64,000 nucleotides of DNA from Halosimplex halobium (GTDB taxonomy: Archaea; Halobacteriota; Halobacteria; Halobacteriales; Haloarculaceae), in the NCBI RefSeq assembly GCF_051414055.1, contig NZ_JBLKNX010000015.1:62001-126000 (forward strand), given 5' to 3'. The position numbers and the translations under genes were made by a program. The stretch's first letter is position 1. Every line of letters starts with the position of its first letter. This document shows, piece by piece, positions 1-8,549 of the stretch. The notes beneath the pieces were generated by a model. It was not told the DNA's origin, made no database searches, and was given only the letters and a program-made list of their open reading frames with translations.

Positions 1-466
1 GCGGTCGCTCCCGGCGGGGACCCACCGGAACGTCACCGTCCCGCTGAACGAGTCGTTCCTCGCCGAGCAGACCCGCGACTTCCGGGTCCGGGTCGCCGCC
101 CACCGCGACCGCGGCGACGGCGTCTTCGGCCCGTCGGACCCGCCGGTCACCGCCGGCGACCGGGTCGTCGACACCTACTTCGCCGTCGCGCCGGAGAACG
201 CGACCGACGACCGGCCGCTCGTCAACACCCCGACGGTGACGACCGCGCCCGAACGGTCGGCGACGGACGGACCGACCGCGGAGGGCGCCGCTCCCGGAAC
301 TGGTACGGACGCCCCGACGAGCGCGCCGGCCGGCGGACCGACTGACTCGGCGCCCACGACGGACGGCACCGCAGGTTCGGGGACAGGCTTCGGCGCCGCG
401 CTCGCCGCGCTCGCGGTCGGGTTCGCTGCGCTGGTCGCGGTCGTTCGGTCAGCGAGTCAGAGGTAG
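1..466 (+). CDS. Surface-anchored protein, C-terminal part (5' end outside window)
   Basis: The open frame runs in from the left edge (frame starting at base 2) to a TAG at 464-466. About 75 visible residues of globular domain are followed by a Thr/Pro/Ala/Gly-rich linker and then GTGFG plus a hydrophobic stretch and a short basic end (VVRSASQR). Linker, small glycine motif, transmembrane helix and basic tail are the layout of haloarchaeal PGF-CTERM proteins, which are cut by an archaeosortase and lipid-anchored outside the S-layer. The motif is a variant, so sorting is inferred. The globular part is too short to identify. Its stop overlaps the stop of the convergent glucosidase gene by 10 nt. 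Confidence 0.7.
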   Translation, partial: RSLPAGTHRNVTVPLNESFLAEQTRDFRVRVAAHRDRGDGVFGPSDPPVTAGDRVVDTYFAVAPENATDDRPLVNTPTVTTAPERSATDGPTAEGAAPGTGTDAPTSAPAGGPTDSAPTTDGTAGSGTGFGAALAALAVGFAALVAVVRSASQR

Positions 467-2685
467 TCGCCCTCGACGGTCACCGTGACGGCCTCGCCGT
501 CGACCACCAGGTCGTAGTCGCCGGCCTCGACGCGGTGGCCGTCGCCGGGCGCGTAGACGCCAAGCCCCTCGACGGGAACCTCGACGGTGACGGTCGCCCG
601 CTCGCCGGCGTCCAGCTCGACCCGCTCGAACGCCTGGAGGCGCCGCTCGGGCATGACGAGCGTCTTCGACTCCGTCCGGCTGTACACCTGGACGACCTCC
701 GTCCCGCGGCGGTCGCCGACGTTCTCGACGGCCACGTCGAGTTCGACGGTGTCGCCCGGCCCGACGACCTCCTCGTCGACCGAGAGCTCGCCCGTCTCGA
801 ACTCGGTGTAGGAGAGGCCGTGCCCGAACGGGTAGAGCGGGTCGTAGGAGTCGGGGTGTTCGGAATCGCCGATGGGACGGGGCTGGTGGAGGTGGTCGTG
901 GTGGGCGTCGACCTGGGTGCCCGAGCGCGGGACCGTCACCGCCAGCCGGCCGCTGGGGTTGTTCTCGCCGACGAGCGTCTCGGCGACGGCCTTGCCGCCC
1001 ATCGTCCCGGGGAAGTAGGCCATCAGCACGGCGTCGGCCCGCTCGTCGAGGTGCTCGACCGCCAGCGGGCGCCCGGTGACGAGCACGCCGACGACGGGCG
1101 TGCCCGTCTCGACGACCGCCTCGACCAGTTCCTGCTGGGCCTCGGCCAGCGCGATCCGCTCGCGGGTGGGGAACTCGCCCGTCTCGGTGCGGGGGTCGCC
1201 CGCGCCGAACTCGTGGAGGTACCACCCCTCGCCGAGCGCGAGGACGGCCACGTCGGCGTCGGCGGCCTTCCGGGCGGCCGCGTCCACGTCGAGAGTCTCG
1301 TTGTGCGTCGCCCCCTGTTCGTGGGTCACCTCGCCGTCGACGTGGGCGCCGACCTCCTCGCGGATCGTCGTCCCGTCGACGTGCTCCTCGGACTCGACCG
1401 ACCAGCCGCCGACCTGACTCACCAGGTCGTCGGCGTTCGGGCCGCCGACGAACACGTCCTCGTCGCCCGAGAGCGGGAGGACCCCGTCGTTCTTCAGGAG
1501 CGTCATCGCCTCCCGGGCGGTGTCCAGCGCGGCCGCCTGGTGGTCGTCGGACCCGACCGTCGCCAGGGCCTCGTCTTTCTCGACGTAGGGGTCCTCGAAC
1601 AGCCCCATGCGGAACTTGCGTTCGAGGACGCGCTCGACGCTCGCGTCGAGCACCGACTCGGCCAGGTCGCCCGACTCGACGAGGTCGACCAGCTCCTCCT
1701 GTTCGAGGTCGTTGCCCACGGAGGCCACGTCGAGGCCCGCCGTGCGGGCGTCGTAGGTCGCCTCCCGGAGGTCCGCCGCCGTCTTGTGGTCGTCGGTGAG
1801 GTGGCGGACGCCGCCCCAGTCCGAGACGACCGTGCCGTCGAAGCCCAGGTCGCCCCGGAGCAGGTCCGTCAGCCAGCGCTCGGAGCCGTGGACGGGCTCG
1901 CCGTTGATGGAGTTGTAGCAGGGCATCACCGACTCGACGCCCGCCTCGAGGGCGGCCTCGAACGGCGGAACGAACGTGTTGCGGAGCTTGTACTCGGAGA
2001 CGTCGACCGGCGCGGCGTCCTCGCCGCGCTCGGGCTCGCTGTAGGCCGGGAAGTGTTTCGCCGTCGCGACGACGGTGTCGTCGGCCTCGATCCCGTCGCC
2101 CTGGTAGCCCCGCACCTTCGCGGCGGCCAGCTCGGCGACCAGCCGCGGGCTCTCGCCGAACGTCTCGAACACGCGGCCCCACCGGGGGTCCCGCCCCACG
2201 TCGCAGGTCGGCCCGTAGTTCTGGTGGGCGCCCGTGGCCGCGACCTCCGTCGCGGTGACCCGCGCGCCGGCCTCGACCAGGTCGGGGTCCCAGGTCGCCG
2301 CCGCGCCCAGCCCGTTGGGGAACACCGCCGAGCCGGCGACGTAGGCGTGGCCGTGGACCGCGTCGACGTTGAAAAAGAGGGGGATCCCGAGCCGCGTCTC
2401 CTCGGTGGCGACCTCCTGGAGCTCGTTGACGATGTCGACGATCTCGCCGACCTCGGTCCCCGCCGACCCGCCCCACCCGAAGGGCGCCGCGCAGCCGATG
2501 TGGTGCTCGCGGACCAGGTCTTTGACCTCGGCCACGTCGACCTCGCGGTGCATCTCGCCGGCCCACGTTCCGACTAGCTGACCGGCCTTCTCCTCGACAG
2601 TCATCCGATCGAGCAGATCCGAGACCCGCCGGGGTACCGGGAGATCCGGGCGTTGATACTCGGGATCCGCCTCGTTCGATGGCAT
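457..2685 (-). CDS. Glycoside hydrolase family 3 beta-glucosidase
   Basis: 742 residues, a normal length for a GH3 enzyme with three domains: an N-terminal TIM barrel, an alpha/beta sandwich and a C-terminal fibronectin III-like domain (about 650-740). Visible family motifs are DPRWGR (166-171), KHF (210-212) and SDW (288-290), where Asp289 is the expected catalytic nucleophile. The ATG at 2685 was chosen because the family sequence starts there; upstream in-frame ATGs would add an unlikely extension. There is no signal peptide, so the enzyme should act in the cytoplasm on imported beta-linked oligosaccharides. The ABC importer at 4.2-10.4 kb is the obvious supplier. The exact sugar (cellobiose, xylobiose, laminaribiose) cannot be told from sequence. 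Confidence 0.92.
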   Translation of the reverse strand: MPSNEADPEYQRPDLPVPRRVSDLLDRMTVEEKAGQLVGTWAGEMHREVDVAEVKDLVREHHIGCAAPFGWGGSAGTEVGEIVDIVNELQEVATEETRLGIPLFFNVDAVHGHAYVAGSAVFPNGLGAAATWDPDLVEAGARVTATEVAATGAHQNYGPTCDVGRDPRWGRVFETFGESPRLVAELAAAKVRGYQGDGIEADDTVVATAKHFPAYSEPERGEDAAPVDVSEYKLRNTFVPPFEAALEAGVESVMPCYNSINGEPVHGSERWLTDLLRGDLGFDGTVVSDWGGVRHLTDDHKTAADLREATYDARTAGLDVASVGNDLEQEELVDLVESGDLAESVLDASVERVLERKFRMGLFEDPYVEKDEALATVGSDDHQAAALDTAREAMTLLKNDGVLPLSGDEDVFVGGPNADDLVSQVGGWSVESEEHVDGTTIREEVGAHVDGEVTHEQGATHNETLDVDAAARKAADADVAVLALGEGWYLHEFGAGDPRTETGEFPTRERIALAEAQQELVEAVVETGTPVVGVLVTGRPLAVEHLDERADAVLMAYFPGTMGGKAVAETLVGENNPSGRLAVTVPRSGTQVDAHHDHLHQPRPIGDSEHPDSYDPLYPFGHGLSYTEFETGELSVDEEVVGPGDTVELDVAVENVGDRRGTEVVQVYSRTESKTLVMPERRLQAFERVELDAGERATVTVEVPVEGLGVYAPGDGHRVEAGDYDLVVDGEAVTVTVEGDYL

Positions 2686-2818
2686 GTTCGGACTGATTTC
2701 CGTTGCCCACATAAACATTGCGAGGCGAATGTCGGCCCGGCTCGTCCGTGTGAGCCGAACGACCGTCCGTGGTATCGATATCCACACGTATTTGTCGCTC
2801 GGCGGGCTGGACTCCTGT

Positions 2819-3730
2819 ATGACCGACGAGGACCAGGTGTCCACGCCGCTGGAGGGGGTCGACATCGAATCGGGAGAGCTCGACGACACGGAACGCGAAC
2901 GGGTCCGCGAGGCGCTGACTTCGGAGACGAACATCAGGCGAAACGAGGGCGTCCAGACGGTTGCGCGCCTCTCCGAGGAGGATCCGTCGGCGGTGCGCCC
3001 GTTGGTCGACGACCTCCTGGCGCTGCTCGACGACGAGCGGACCACGATCGCACAGCAGGCGGGGACGGCGCTGCTGGCCGTCGCCCGCGACCACCCCGAG
3101 ACGCTGGCCGACGACGTGTCGCCGGTGTTCGCGCTGGTCGAGCACGAGGCCAACGCGCTGGAGCTGCTGGGGACGCAGATCCTCGTCCAGGTCGTGCTGG
3201 AACGCCCGGAGGCGGTGGCGCCCCACCTCGACCGCATCGCGGGGGTCCTGAAGGGTCGGTCGCCTGCCTACGAGCGTGGCGAGGGCATCGACATGGTCGA
3301 CGACGAGGAGGCCCGACAGACGATGCTCGAACACGACAAACAGGAACACCAGCTGCTCATCCAGTCGCAGGGCCGGCTGGCGAACGTGATAACCGCCGCC
3401 GCCGAGGGCGCCCCCGAGGCGGCCGCCGACCACGTCGACGCGCTCGTCGCCCTGTTCGACACGCCCGACGTGACGGTCGTCGGCGCGGCGGTCGACGCCG
3501 TCGGCGAGATCGCCCAGGCCGACCCCGACGCCGCCGGCGGCGCCTACGACGCGCTGGTCGCCTGTCTCAACCACGACCGCGAGACCGTGCGGGCCCGGGC
3601 GGTCCGCGCGCTGGGCCACCTCGGCGACGACCGCGCGGTCGACCCGCTCGAGGACCTCGCCCGCGTCGAGGACGACGAGGACCTCGCCGACCTCGCCGCC
3701 GAGACAGCCGCGTTCCTCGACGAGCAGTAG
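2819..3730 (+). CDS. HEAT-repeat protein
   Basis: 303 residues built of alpha-helical repeats of about 35-40 residues. The last repeats (from about residue 215) read as PBS-lyase/HEAT type, for example VRARAVRALGHLGDDRAVDPL. Such scaffolds bind proteins, and no catalytic motif is seen. The frame is open upstream, but the ATG at 2819 starts an acidic soluble protein and lies just downstream of the AT-rich gap shared with the divergent glucosidase gene. Function and partner are unknown. It could be structural or regulatory, and the neighbouring sugar genes do not settle this. Confidence 0.85.
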   Translation: MTDEDQVSTPLEGVDIESGELDDTERERVREALTSETNIRRNEGVQTVARLSEEDPSAVRPLVDDLLALLDDERTTIAQQAGTALLAVARDHPETLADDVSPVFALVEHEANALELLGTQILVQVVLERPEAVAPHLDRIAGVLKGRSPAYERGEGIDMVDDEEARQTMLEHDKQEHQLLIQSQGRLANVITAAAEGAPEAAADHVDALVALFDTPDVTVVGAAVDAVGEIAQADPDAAGGAYDALVACLNHDRETVRARAVRALGHLGDDRAVDPLEDLARVEDDEDLADLAAETAAFLDEQ

Positions 3731-3775
3731 GGCCGGTGCAGTCGGGTTCCGCGACCCGACCCGCCGCGCGTCGTT

Positions 3776-4009
3776 CTAGTCGTCCATCGCGCGCTTCGTG
3801 CAGTAGTAGTACGTCACGAGAAAGAAGGCCGTCGACCCGACGATCAGCACCGCGTCCATGACGAGGATCGGGAACGACTCGTCCGCCGGTGAGATGAATA
3901 CCAGCGAGAACAGCAGCAGGAACCCCATCGAGATCATAACCGCCAGCGCTATCGGGATCTGGTCGCGCTGGCTGCAGACGAAGTCGACCGCCGTCTTTCC
4001 ACCGGACAC
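3776..4009 (-). CDS. Small two-helix membrane protein
   Basis: 77 residues if the GTG at 4009 is used. A TATA-like TTGAATAC on this strand at about 4031-4040 lies about 27 nt upstream of it, which suits a leaderless haloarchaeal transcript. A GTG at 4066 would add 19 residues. Two hydrophobic segments (about 22-42 and 49-67) are followed by a short basic-acidic end (KRAMDD). No family recognised. It faces the HEAT gene tail to tail and lies downstream of the ABC operon, with a gap, so a link to transport is only positional. Confidence 0.6.
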   Translation of the reverse strand: MSGGKTAVDFVCSQRDQIPIALAVMISMGFLLLFSLVFISPADESFPILVMDAVLIVGSTAFFLVTYYYCTKRAMDD

Positions 4010-4176
4010 GTTCGGAACTGTCGACCGACGGTATTCAAGCCCCCGGTTGTCGCCCGGGGCGTACACCGCGGTGTGGATCGGGGGACGTATCCGGTGCCCG
4101 AACCCGCGAGCGCGGACCGGGACCCGGAACCCGCCGGGAACGCCCTCCGTTCGTCAGCCGTAACGCGCCGGCGGGG

Positions 4177-6417
4177 TCAGTCGCCGGCGCTCCCGGCGCC
4201 GAACTCGCCGGTGGTCTGGCTGGTGTCGAACTCCTCGTCGGGGCCGACCCGTTCGGCGCCCTCGAGGGGCTCGCTATCCCAGTACTCGTGGTCGGGGTCC
4301 TCGCGGAAGCAGGCCGCGCCACTGCCCTCGCCCTCGATGTCGTACAGCGGCGGCTGCTCCTCCGTGCAGGCCTCCCTGGCGACGGGGCATCGCGTGTGGA
4401 ACCGACAGCCCGACGGCGGGTCGACCGGGTCCGGCACGTCGATAGAGCGCATCGGCGGCTCGCCCGCTTCTACCGCGTCCAGCTGGAGCGACGGGGTCGC
4501 CCAGCGAAGCACCTTCGTGTAGGGGTGGCGCGGGTCCTGGATGAGCCGCTCGGCGCTGCCGATCTCGACGATCTCGCCGAGGTACATCACCGCGATGCGG
4601 CCGTCGCCGTGCTCGGTGAAATAGCGGGCGTTCGAGAGGTCGTGGCTGATGAACAGGAAGGAGGTGTCGAACACGTCCTGCAGTTCGAGCATCAGGTCCA
4701 TCAGCTCGACGCGCAGACTCACGTCGACGGCGCTGATGGCCTCGTCGGCGAGGATCGCGTCGGGGTTCATCAGCAGGGCCCGCGTCAGCGCGACCCGCTG
4801 TTTCTCCCCGCCGGAAAGCTGGTGGGGATACCGGTCGGCGAAGTCGCCCGGCGGGTTCATACCGACGCGGTCGAGCAGCGAGTAGATCCGGTCGCGCCGT
4901 TCGTTGGGACTGATGTTCGGGTGGGTGTGGTGCAGCGGTTCCGAGAGGATGTCGATGATCCGCCGGTTCGGGTTGAGCGAACTCCCCGGGTCCTGGTGGA
5001 TGATCTGCAGCGCCTGGCGGATCTCGTCGTAGTCGATGTCGCCGTTGCCGTCCTTGGCCTCCCAGATGTCCTGGCCGCGATACTTGACGCTGCCGCCAGT
5101 CGGCCGCTGGAGGCCGATGGCGGTCTTGCCCAGCGTGGTCTTGCCACAGCCCGACTCGCCCAGCAGCGCGACCACGTCGTTCTCGTAGATGTCCAGATCG
5201 ACGCCGTCGACCGCCTTGACGATCTCGGGGTCGTCGCCGAAGATGTCGAACAGCCCCTGTTCCTCCTCGAAGTGGACCTCGACGTCGTCCAGCGAGAGGA
5301 CGGGCTCCTCGCCGGTCCGCGCTGCCACGTCGCGGTCCAGGTTCGACCCGACCTCGGGGTCGGCCGTGCTCTCGCCGTAGTTGAGGCCGATCTCCTCTTG
5401 GGCCTGCTCCCAGTGGTGGCAGGCCGTCACGTGGTCCTCGCCGATCCCTTCGAGGGGCGGGTCGTCGCTGACACACTCCTCGGTCGCGAGCGGACACCGC
5501 GGGTGGAAGCTACATCCCTCCGGGACGTTGACCGGCGCGGGGCCCTCGCCCTCGATGGGTTGCATCTCCGACAGCGGCGCGTCGAGGTTGGGAGTCGCGT
5601 TCAGCAGTTTCCGCGTGTAGGGGTGGCCCGCGTCCGCGATGATCTGGTCGCGGGGCCCCACCTCGACGAACTGGAACGCGTAGATGATGCTCATCCGGTC
5701 GGCCAGCGCCGTGATCAGCGGCAGGTCGTGGGTGATAAAGGCGAGCGTCAGGTCGTAGCTCTCCTGCAGGTCGTTGAGCAACATCAGGATCGACCGCTGC
5801 ATGAGCAGGTCGAGCGCCGCCGTCGGCTCGTCCATCACGAGCACCTCGGGTTCGAGCACCAGCGACAGGGCGATCAGCGCGCGCTGTTGCATCCCGCCGG
5901 ACAGCTCGTGGGGGTAGGCGTCGAGCACGCGCTCCGGTTCGAGATACAGGTCCTCGAGCAGCTCGCGCGCGAACGCCATCCCCTCGTCGACGTTCGCGTC
6001 GTGGGCCTTCAGGGTCTCCTCGAAGTGGGCCCCGACCTTCATCGTCGGGTTGAACGAGGACATCGCCCCCTGGAAGACCATCGAGATCTCCTCCCAGCGG
6101 AACTGTCGCAGTTCCTCGTCGCTCTGTTCGAGCACGTCGACCGTCCCGCCGTCCTCGGGGTGGTAGAGGATCTCGCCGGTGAGCACGCCGGGGTCTGGGA
6201 TCGAGTCCAGAAGCGCCGATGCGAACATCGACTTGCCCGAGCCGGACTCGCCGACGATCCCAAGTACCTCGTCGCGCTCGATGTCGAGGCTCACGTCGTC
6301 GAGGACGTACGTGTCGCCGCCGTCGAAGGTCACCTTCGCGTCGGTGACCTCGACGATGGGGTCCTCGACGTTCGACTGTGCCGCCGCGTTCGCAGTAGAT
6401 CGTTGGTCGGTCGCCAT
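4177..6417 (-). CDS. Oligopeptide/oligosaccharide ABC importer, fused double ATPase (OppD-OppF type)
   Basis: 746 residues with two complete nucleotide-binding domains in one chain. Domain 1 has Walker A GESGSGKS (56-63), signature LSGGMQQ and Walker B VLVMDEP. Domain 2 has GESGCGKT (420-427), LSGGEKQ and ILADEA. Each ends in the cysteine-containing oligopeptide/dipeptide tail (GCSFHPRCP and GCRFHTRCP, each with further Cys), a mark of the Opp/Dpp family. In most bacteria these domains are separate proteins, whereas fusions are common in haloarchaea. It powers uptake through the two permeases encoded just upstream; it starts 1 nt after the end of the permease gene in operon direction. It probably works on sugars here, given the neighbouring GH3 gene. 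Confidence 0.93.
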   Translation of the reverse strand: MATDQRSTANAAAQSNVEDPIVEVTDAKVTFDGGDTYVLDDVSLDIERDEVLGIVGESGSGKSMFASALLDSIPDPGVLTGEILYHPEDGGTVDVLEQSDEELRQFRWEEISMVFQGAMSSFNPTMKVGAHFEETLKAHDANVDEGMAFARELLEDLYLEPERVLDAYPHELSGGMQQRALIALSLVLEPEVLVMDEPTAALDLLMQRSILMLLNDLQESYDLTLAFITHDLPLITALADRMSIIYAFQFVEVGPRDQIIADAGHPYTRKLLNATPNLDAPLSEMQPIEGEGPAPVNVPEGCSFHPRCPLATEECVSDDPPLEGIGEDHVTACHHWEQAQEEIGLNYGESTADPEVGSNLDRDVAARTGEEPVLSLDDVEVHFEEEQGLFDIFGDDPEIVKAVDGVDLDIYENDVVALLGESGCGKTTLGKTAIGLQRPTGGSVKYRGQDIWEAKDGNGDIDYDEIRQALQIIHQDPGSSLNPNRRIIDILSEPLHHTHPNISPNERRDRIYSLLDRVGMNPPGDFADRYPHQLSGGEKQRVALTRALLMNPDAILADEAISAVDVSLRVELMDLMLELQDVFDTSFLFISHDLSNARYFTEHGDGRIAVMYLGEIVEIGSAERLIQDPRHPYTKVLRWATPSLQLDAVEAGEPPMRSIDVPDPVDPPSGCRFHTRCPVAREACTEEQPPLYDIEGEGSGAACFREDPDHEYWDSEPLEGAERVGPDEEFDTSQTTGEFGAGSAGD

Positions 6418-7446
6418 CTAGATCATCCCCTTGGTCGTCGGCTCGTCGCCTTCGACGGTCGATTCGGACTCGCCGGCCATCCGGGTGCGGACCCGCGGGT
6501 TGAACACCCGGTCGAGGCCCTGACCCATGAGGATCAGCGCCAGCGCCAGACCGACGATGAAGATCATCGGCGCGATCAGCCAGTGGGCCGCCTCGGGTAC
6601 GAACAGCGCGCCGTTAGCCTGGGCCCGCGCCAGCGTCACACCCCAGGTCGGCTGACTGTAGGGCAACACGCCCAGGAAGTACAGCCCGACCGACGCGAAG
6701 ATGGTGTAGCGGGCGGCGAACACGAAGTTCACCGTCACGTACGGCATCAGATTCGGGATCACGTCCTTCCGGAGGATCCGGAAGGTGTTGGTGCCCATCG
6801 TCCGGGAGGCCTCGACGTAGCTGTCCTCGCGGATGGTCAGCACCTGCGAGCGCAGCGACCGACCCAGCCCGGCCCAGTAGTTGATCGTCAGGATGACGCC
6901 GACGAAGACCGGGTTCTCCGGGCTGAACGTGATCGCGAGGATGATCACCAGCGGGAGTCCCGGGATGGCCATGAAGAAGTCCGAGATGGACATCAACACG
7001 GTGTCGACCCGGCCGCCCTTGTACCCCGCGAGGGTCCCGACGAGGACGGCGAGGCCGGTCGCCCAGATGCCTCCTGCGAACACCATTATCAGGATGTCCG
7101 GCGTCGCGTAGACGAGCTCGGCCGTCAGGTCGACGCCCGCAGACGTCGTCCCGAGCGGATACGACCAGTTCTCGAACATCCCGATCAGCCGGGGCGCCTG
7201 GCTCGACGACGGTTCGCGCCAGAGGCCCAAGAGGGCGACTCCCGCGATCGCCAGGTAGATCGAGAGCAACAGGAGCCCGAGACGGGTCCGCATGTCGGCC
7301 CACGCGACGACCGCGGGCTCGTAGATGCTCCGCTCGTAGAACTCGCGGAGCCGGTCCCCTCGGGTCATGTCCGCGCCGCTACTTTCGCTCTGCCAGTCGA
7401 GCCCCTCCGTGGGGGAGTCGGATTCAGTATGTTTCACTGGAATCAC
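6418..7446 (-). CDS. ABC transporter permease, DppC type
   Basis: 342 residues with an N-terminal helix, the extracytoplasmic loop typical of DppC/OppC, and a block of about five helices. The EAA-like cytoplasmic loop reads VEASRTMGTNTFRILRKDVIPN, where the family contacts the ATPase. It overlaps the preceding permease gene by 23 nt (7424-7446), so the two are translationally coupled, and it is followed without a gap by the fused ATPase gene. It forms half of the membrane channel. Substrate cannot be read from the permease itself. Confidence 0.92.
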   Translation of the reverse strand: MIPVKHTESDSPTEGLDWQSESSGADMTRGDRLREFYERSIYEPAVVAWADMRTRLGLLLLSIYLAIAGVALLGLWREPSSSQAPRLIGMFENWSYPLGTTSAGVDLTAELVYATPDILIMVFAGGIWATGLAVLVGTLAGYKGGRVDTVLMSISDFFMAIPGLPLVIILAITFSPENPVFVGVILTINYWAGLGRSLRSQVLTIREDSYVEASRTMGTNTFRILRKDVIPNLMPYVTVNFVFAARYTIFASVGLYFLGVLPYSQPTWGVTLARAQANGALFVPEAAHWLIAPMIFIVGLALALILMGQGLDRVFNPRVRTRMAGESESTVEGDEPTTKGMI

Positions 7447-8428
7447 CCGAACTGATCCGCGGGTCGATCTTGCCGTAGGTCAGGTCGGCGACGTACACGC
7501 CGAGGACCAGCGCCACCGTAATGACGAGGAAGGTACCCATCATCAGCGGGTAGTCGTTGGAGTTGACGGCGTCCAGCAGGTACAGGCCCAGCCCCGAGTA
7601 GTTGAAGATCTGCTCGAGGATCACGGTGCCGCCCAGCCGGAAGCCGAGCAGCAGCAGGAACCCGGTGTACATCGGCAGGATGGCGTTGCGCGCGACGTAC
7701 CGGGTCGCGATCCGGCCGTCCGAGAGCCCCCGCAGCCGGGCGACCTCGACGAAGTCCTCGCCGAGCACCTGGATGCTGTTGCCCCGCATCGCCAGCGCCT
7801 GCCCGCCGATACCCACGATCGTGTACGACAGGACCGGCAGGGTCGCGTAGCGGACGACACTGACCGCGTATTCAAGGCTCCAGTGGTCCTGGATGTTGGG
7901 GTTGGCCGTCCCCCCCGGGGGGAACAGTCCCCAGCGGTACGACATGAACAGCACGAGCAGGATCGCGGCCACGTAGAAGGGGATCGACATCCCGACGATC
8001 GACAGCGACGAGGCGATGGTGTCGAACCGCGACCCCTCCCAGTAGGCCTGGATCGCCCCCAGCAGGATCCCCACCGCGAACATCAGTATCGTCGAGACGA
8101 CGACGATGAGTATCGTCCACGGCGCCGCCTCGGCGACGATCTCGGCGACGGGACGGCTGTACTTGATCGACGTCCCCAGGTCGAGCTGGAGCGCCGATAT
8201 CATGTAGTCGATGTACTGTTGCCACAGCGGCGCGTCCGGCCGGACGTTCTGCAGGTTCGCGATCTGCTGGTTGACCTGCTCCGGCGGGACACCCTGCCGG
8301 AGTAACTGCGTCCGCAGTTGCGTGAACGGTCCTCCCGGGAGCAGACGGATCAGCCCGAAGGTGAGCGACATGACCCCGAAGATCGTGACGAACACCCGTG
8401 CTGTCCGCCGCACGTAATAGTTAACCAT
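7424..8428 (-). CDS. ABC transporter permease, DppB type
   Basis: 334 residues starting MVNYYVRRTARVFVTIFGVMS, the typical DppB/OppB first helix, followed by the long periplasmic-side loop and four to five more helices. The coupling loop VEVARLRGLSDGRIATRYVARNA is the family EAA-type motif. The gene is second in the four-gene operon binding protein - DppB - DppC - ATPase, 121 nt after the binding-protein gene. It pairs with the DppC-type permease to make the translocation path. Confidence 0.92.
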   Translation of the reverse strand: MVNYYVRRTARVFVTIFGVMSLTFGLIRLLPGGPFTQLRTQLLRQGVPPEQVNQQIANLQNVRPDAPLWQQYIDYMISALQLDLGTSIKYSRPVAEIVAEAAPWTILIVVVSTILMFAVGILLGAIQAYWEGSRFDTIASSLSIVGMSIPFYVAAILLVLFMSYRWGLFPPGGTANPNIQDHWSLEYAVSVVRYATLPVLSYTIVGIGGQALAMRGNSIQVLGEDFVEVARLRGLSDGRIATRYVARNAILPMYTGFLLLLGFRLGGTVILEQIFNYSGLGLYLLDAVNSNDYPLMMGTFLVITVALVLGVYVADLTYGKIDPRISSGDSSETY

Positions 8429-8549
8429 GCGTCTTATGAGCGGTATTCACAGCCAGCACTCTAAGGTCTAACGACTCGCGTCCCCAGAAACGGTTCGGTG
8501 CGATACCGGACGATGCTCCCCACATCGAGACGTGTGGTGGGCGAGTCCG

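Noticed and set aside
449..3619. Very long ORF (over 1000 codons) on the minus strand across the GH3 and HEAT genes
   Set aside because: Arg/Gly/Pro-rich shadow caused by GC-rich third positions; no domain, and it covers two well-supported genes in other frames.
4288..7455. 1055-codon ORF on the plus strand
   Set aside because: Antisense to the ABC ATPase and permease genes; His/Arg/Val-rich shadow composition with no known motif.
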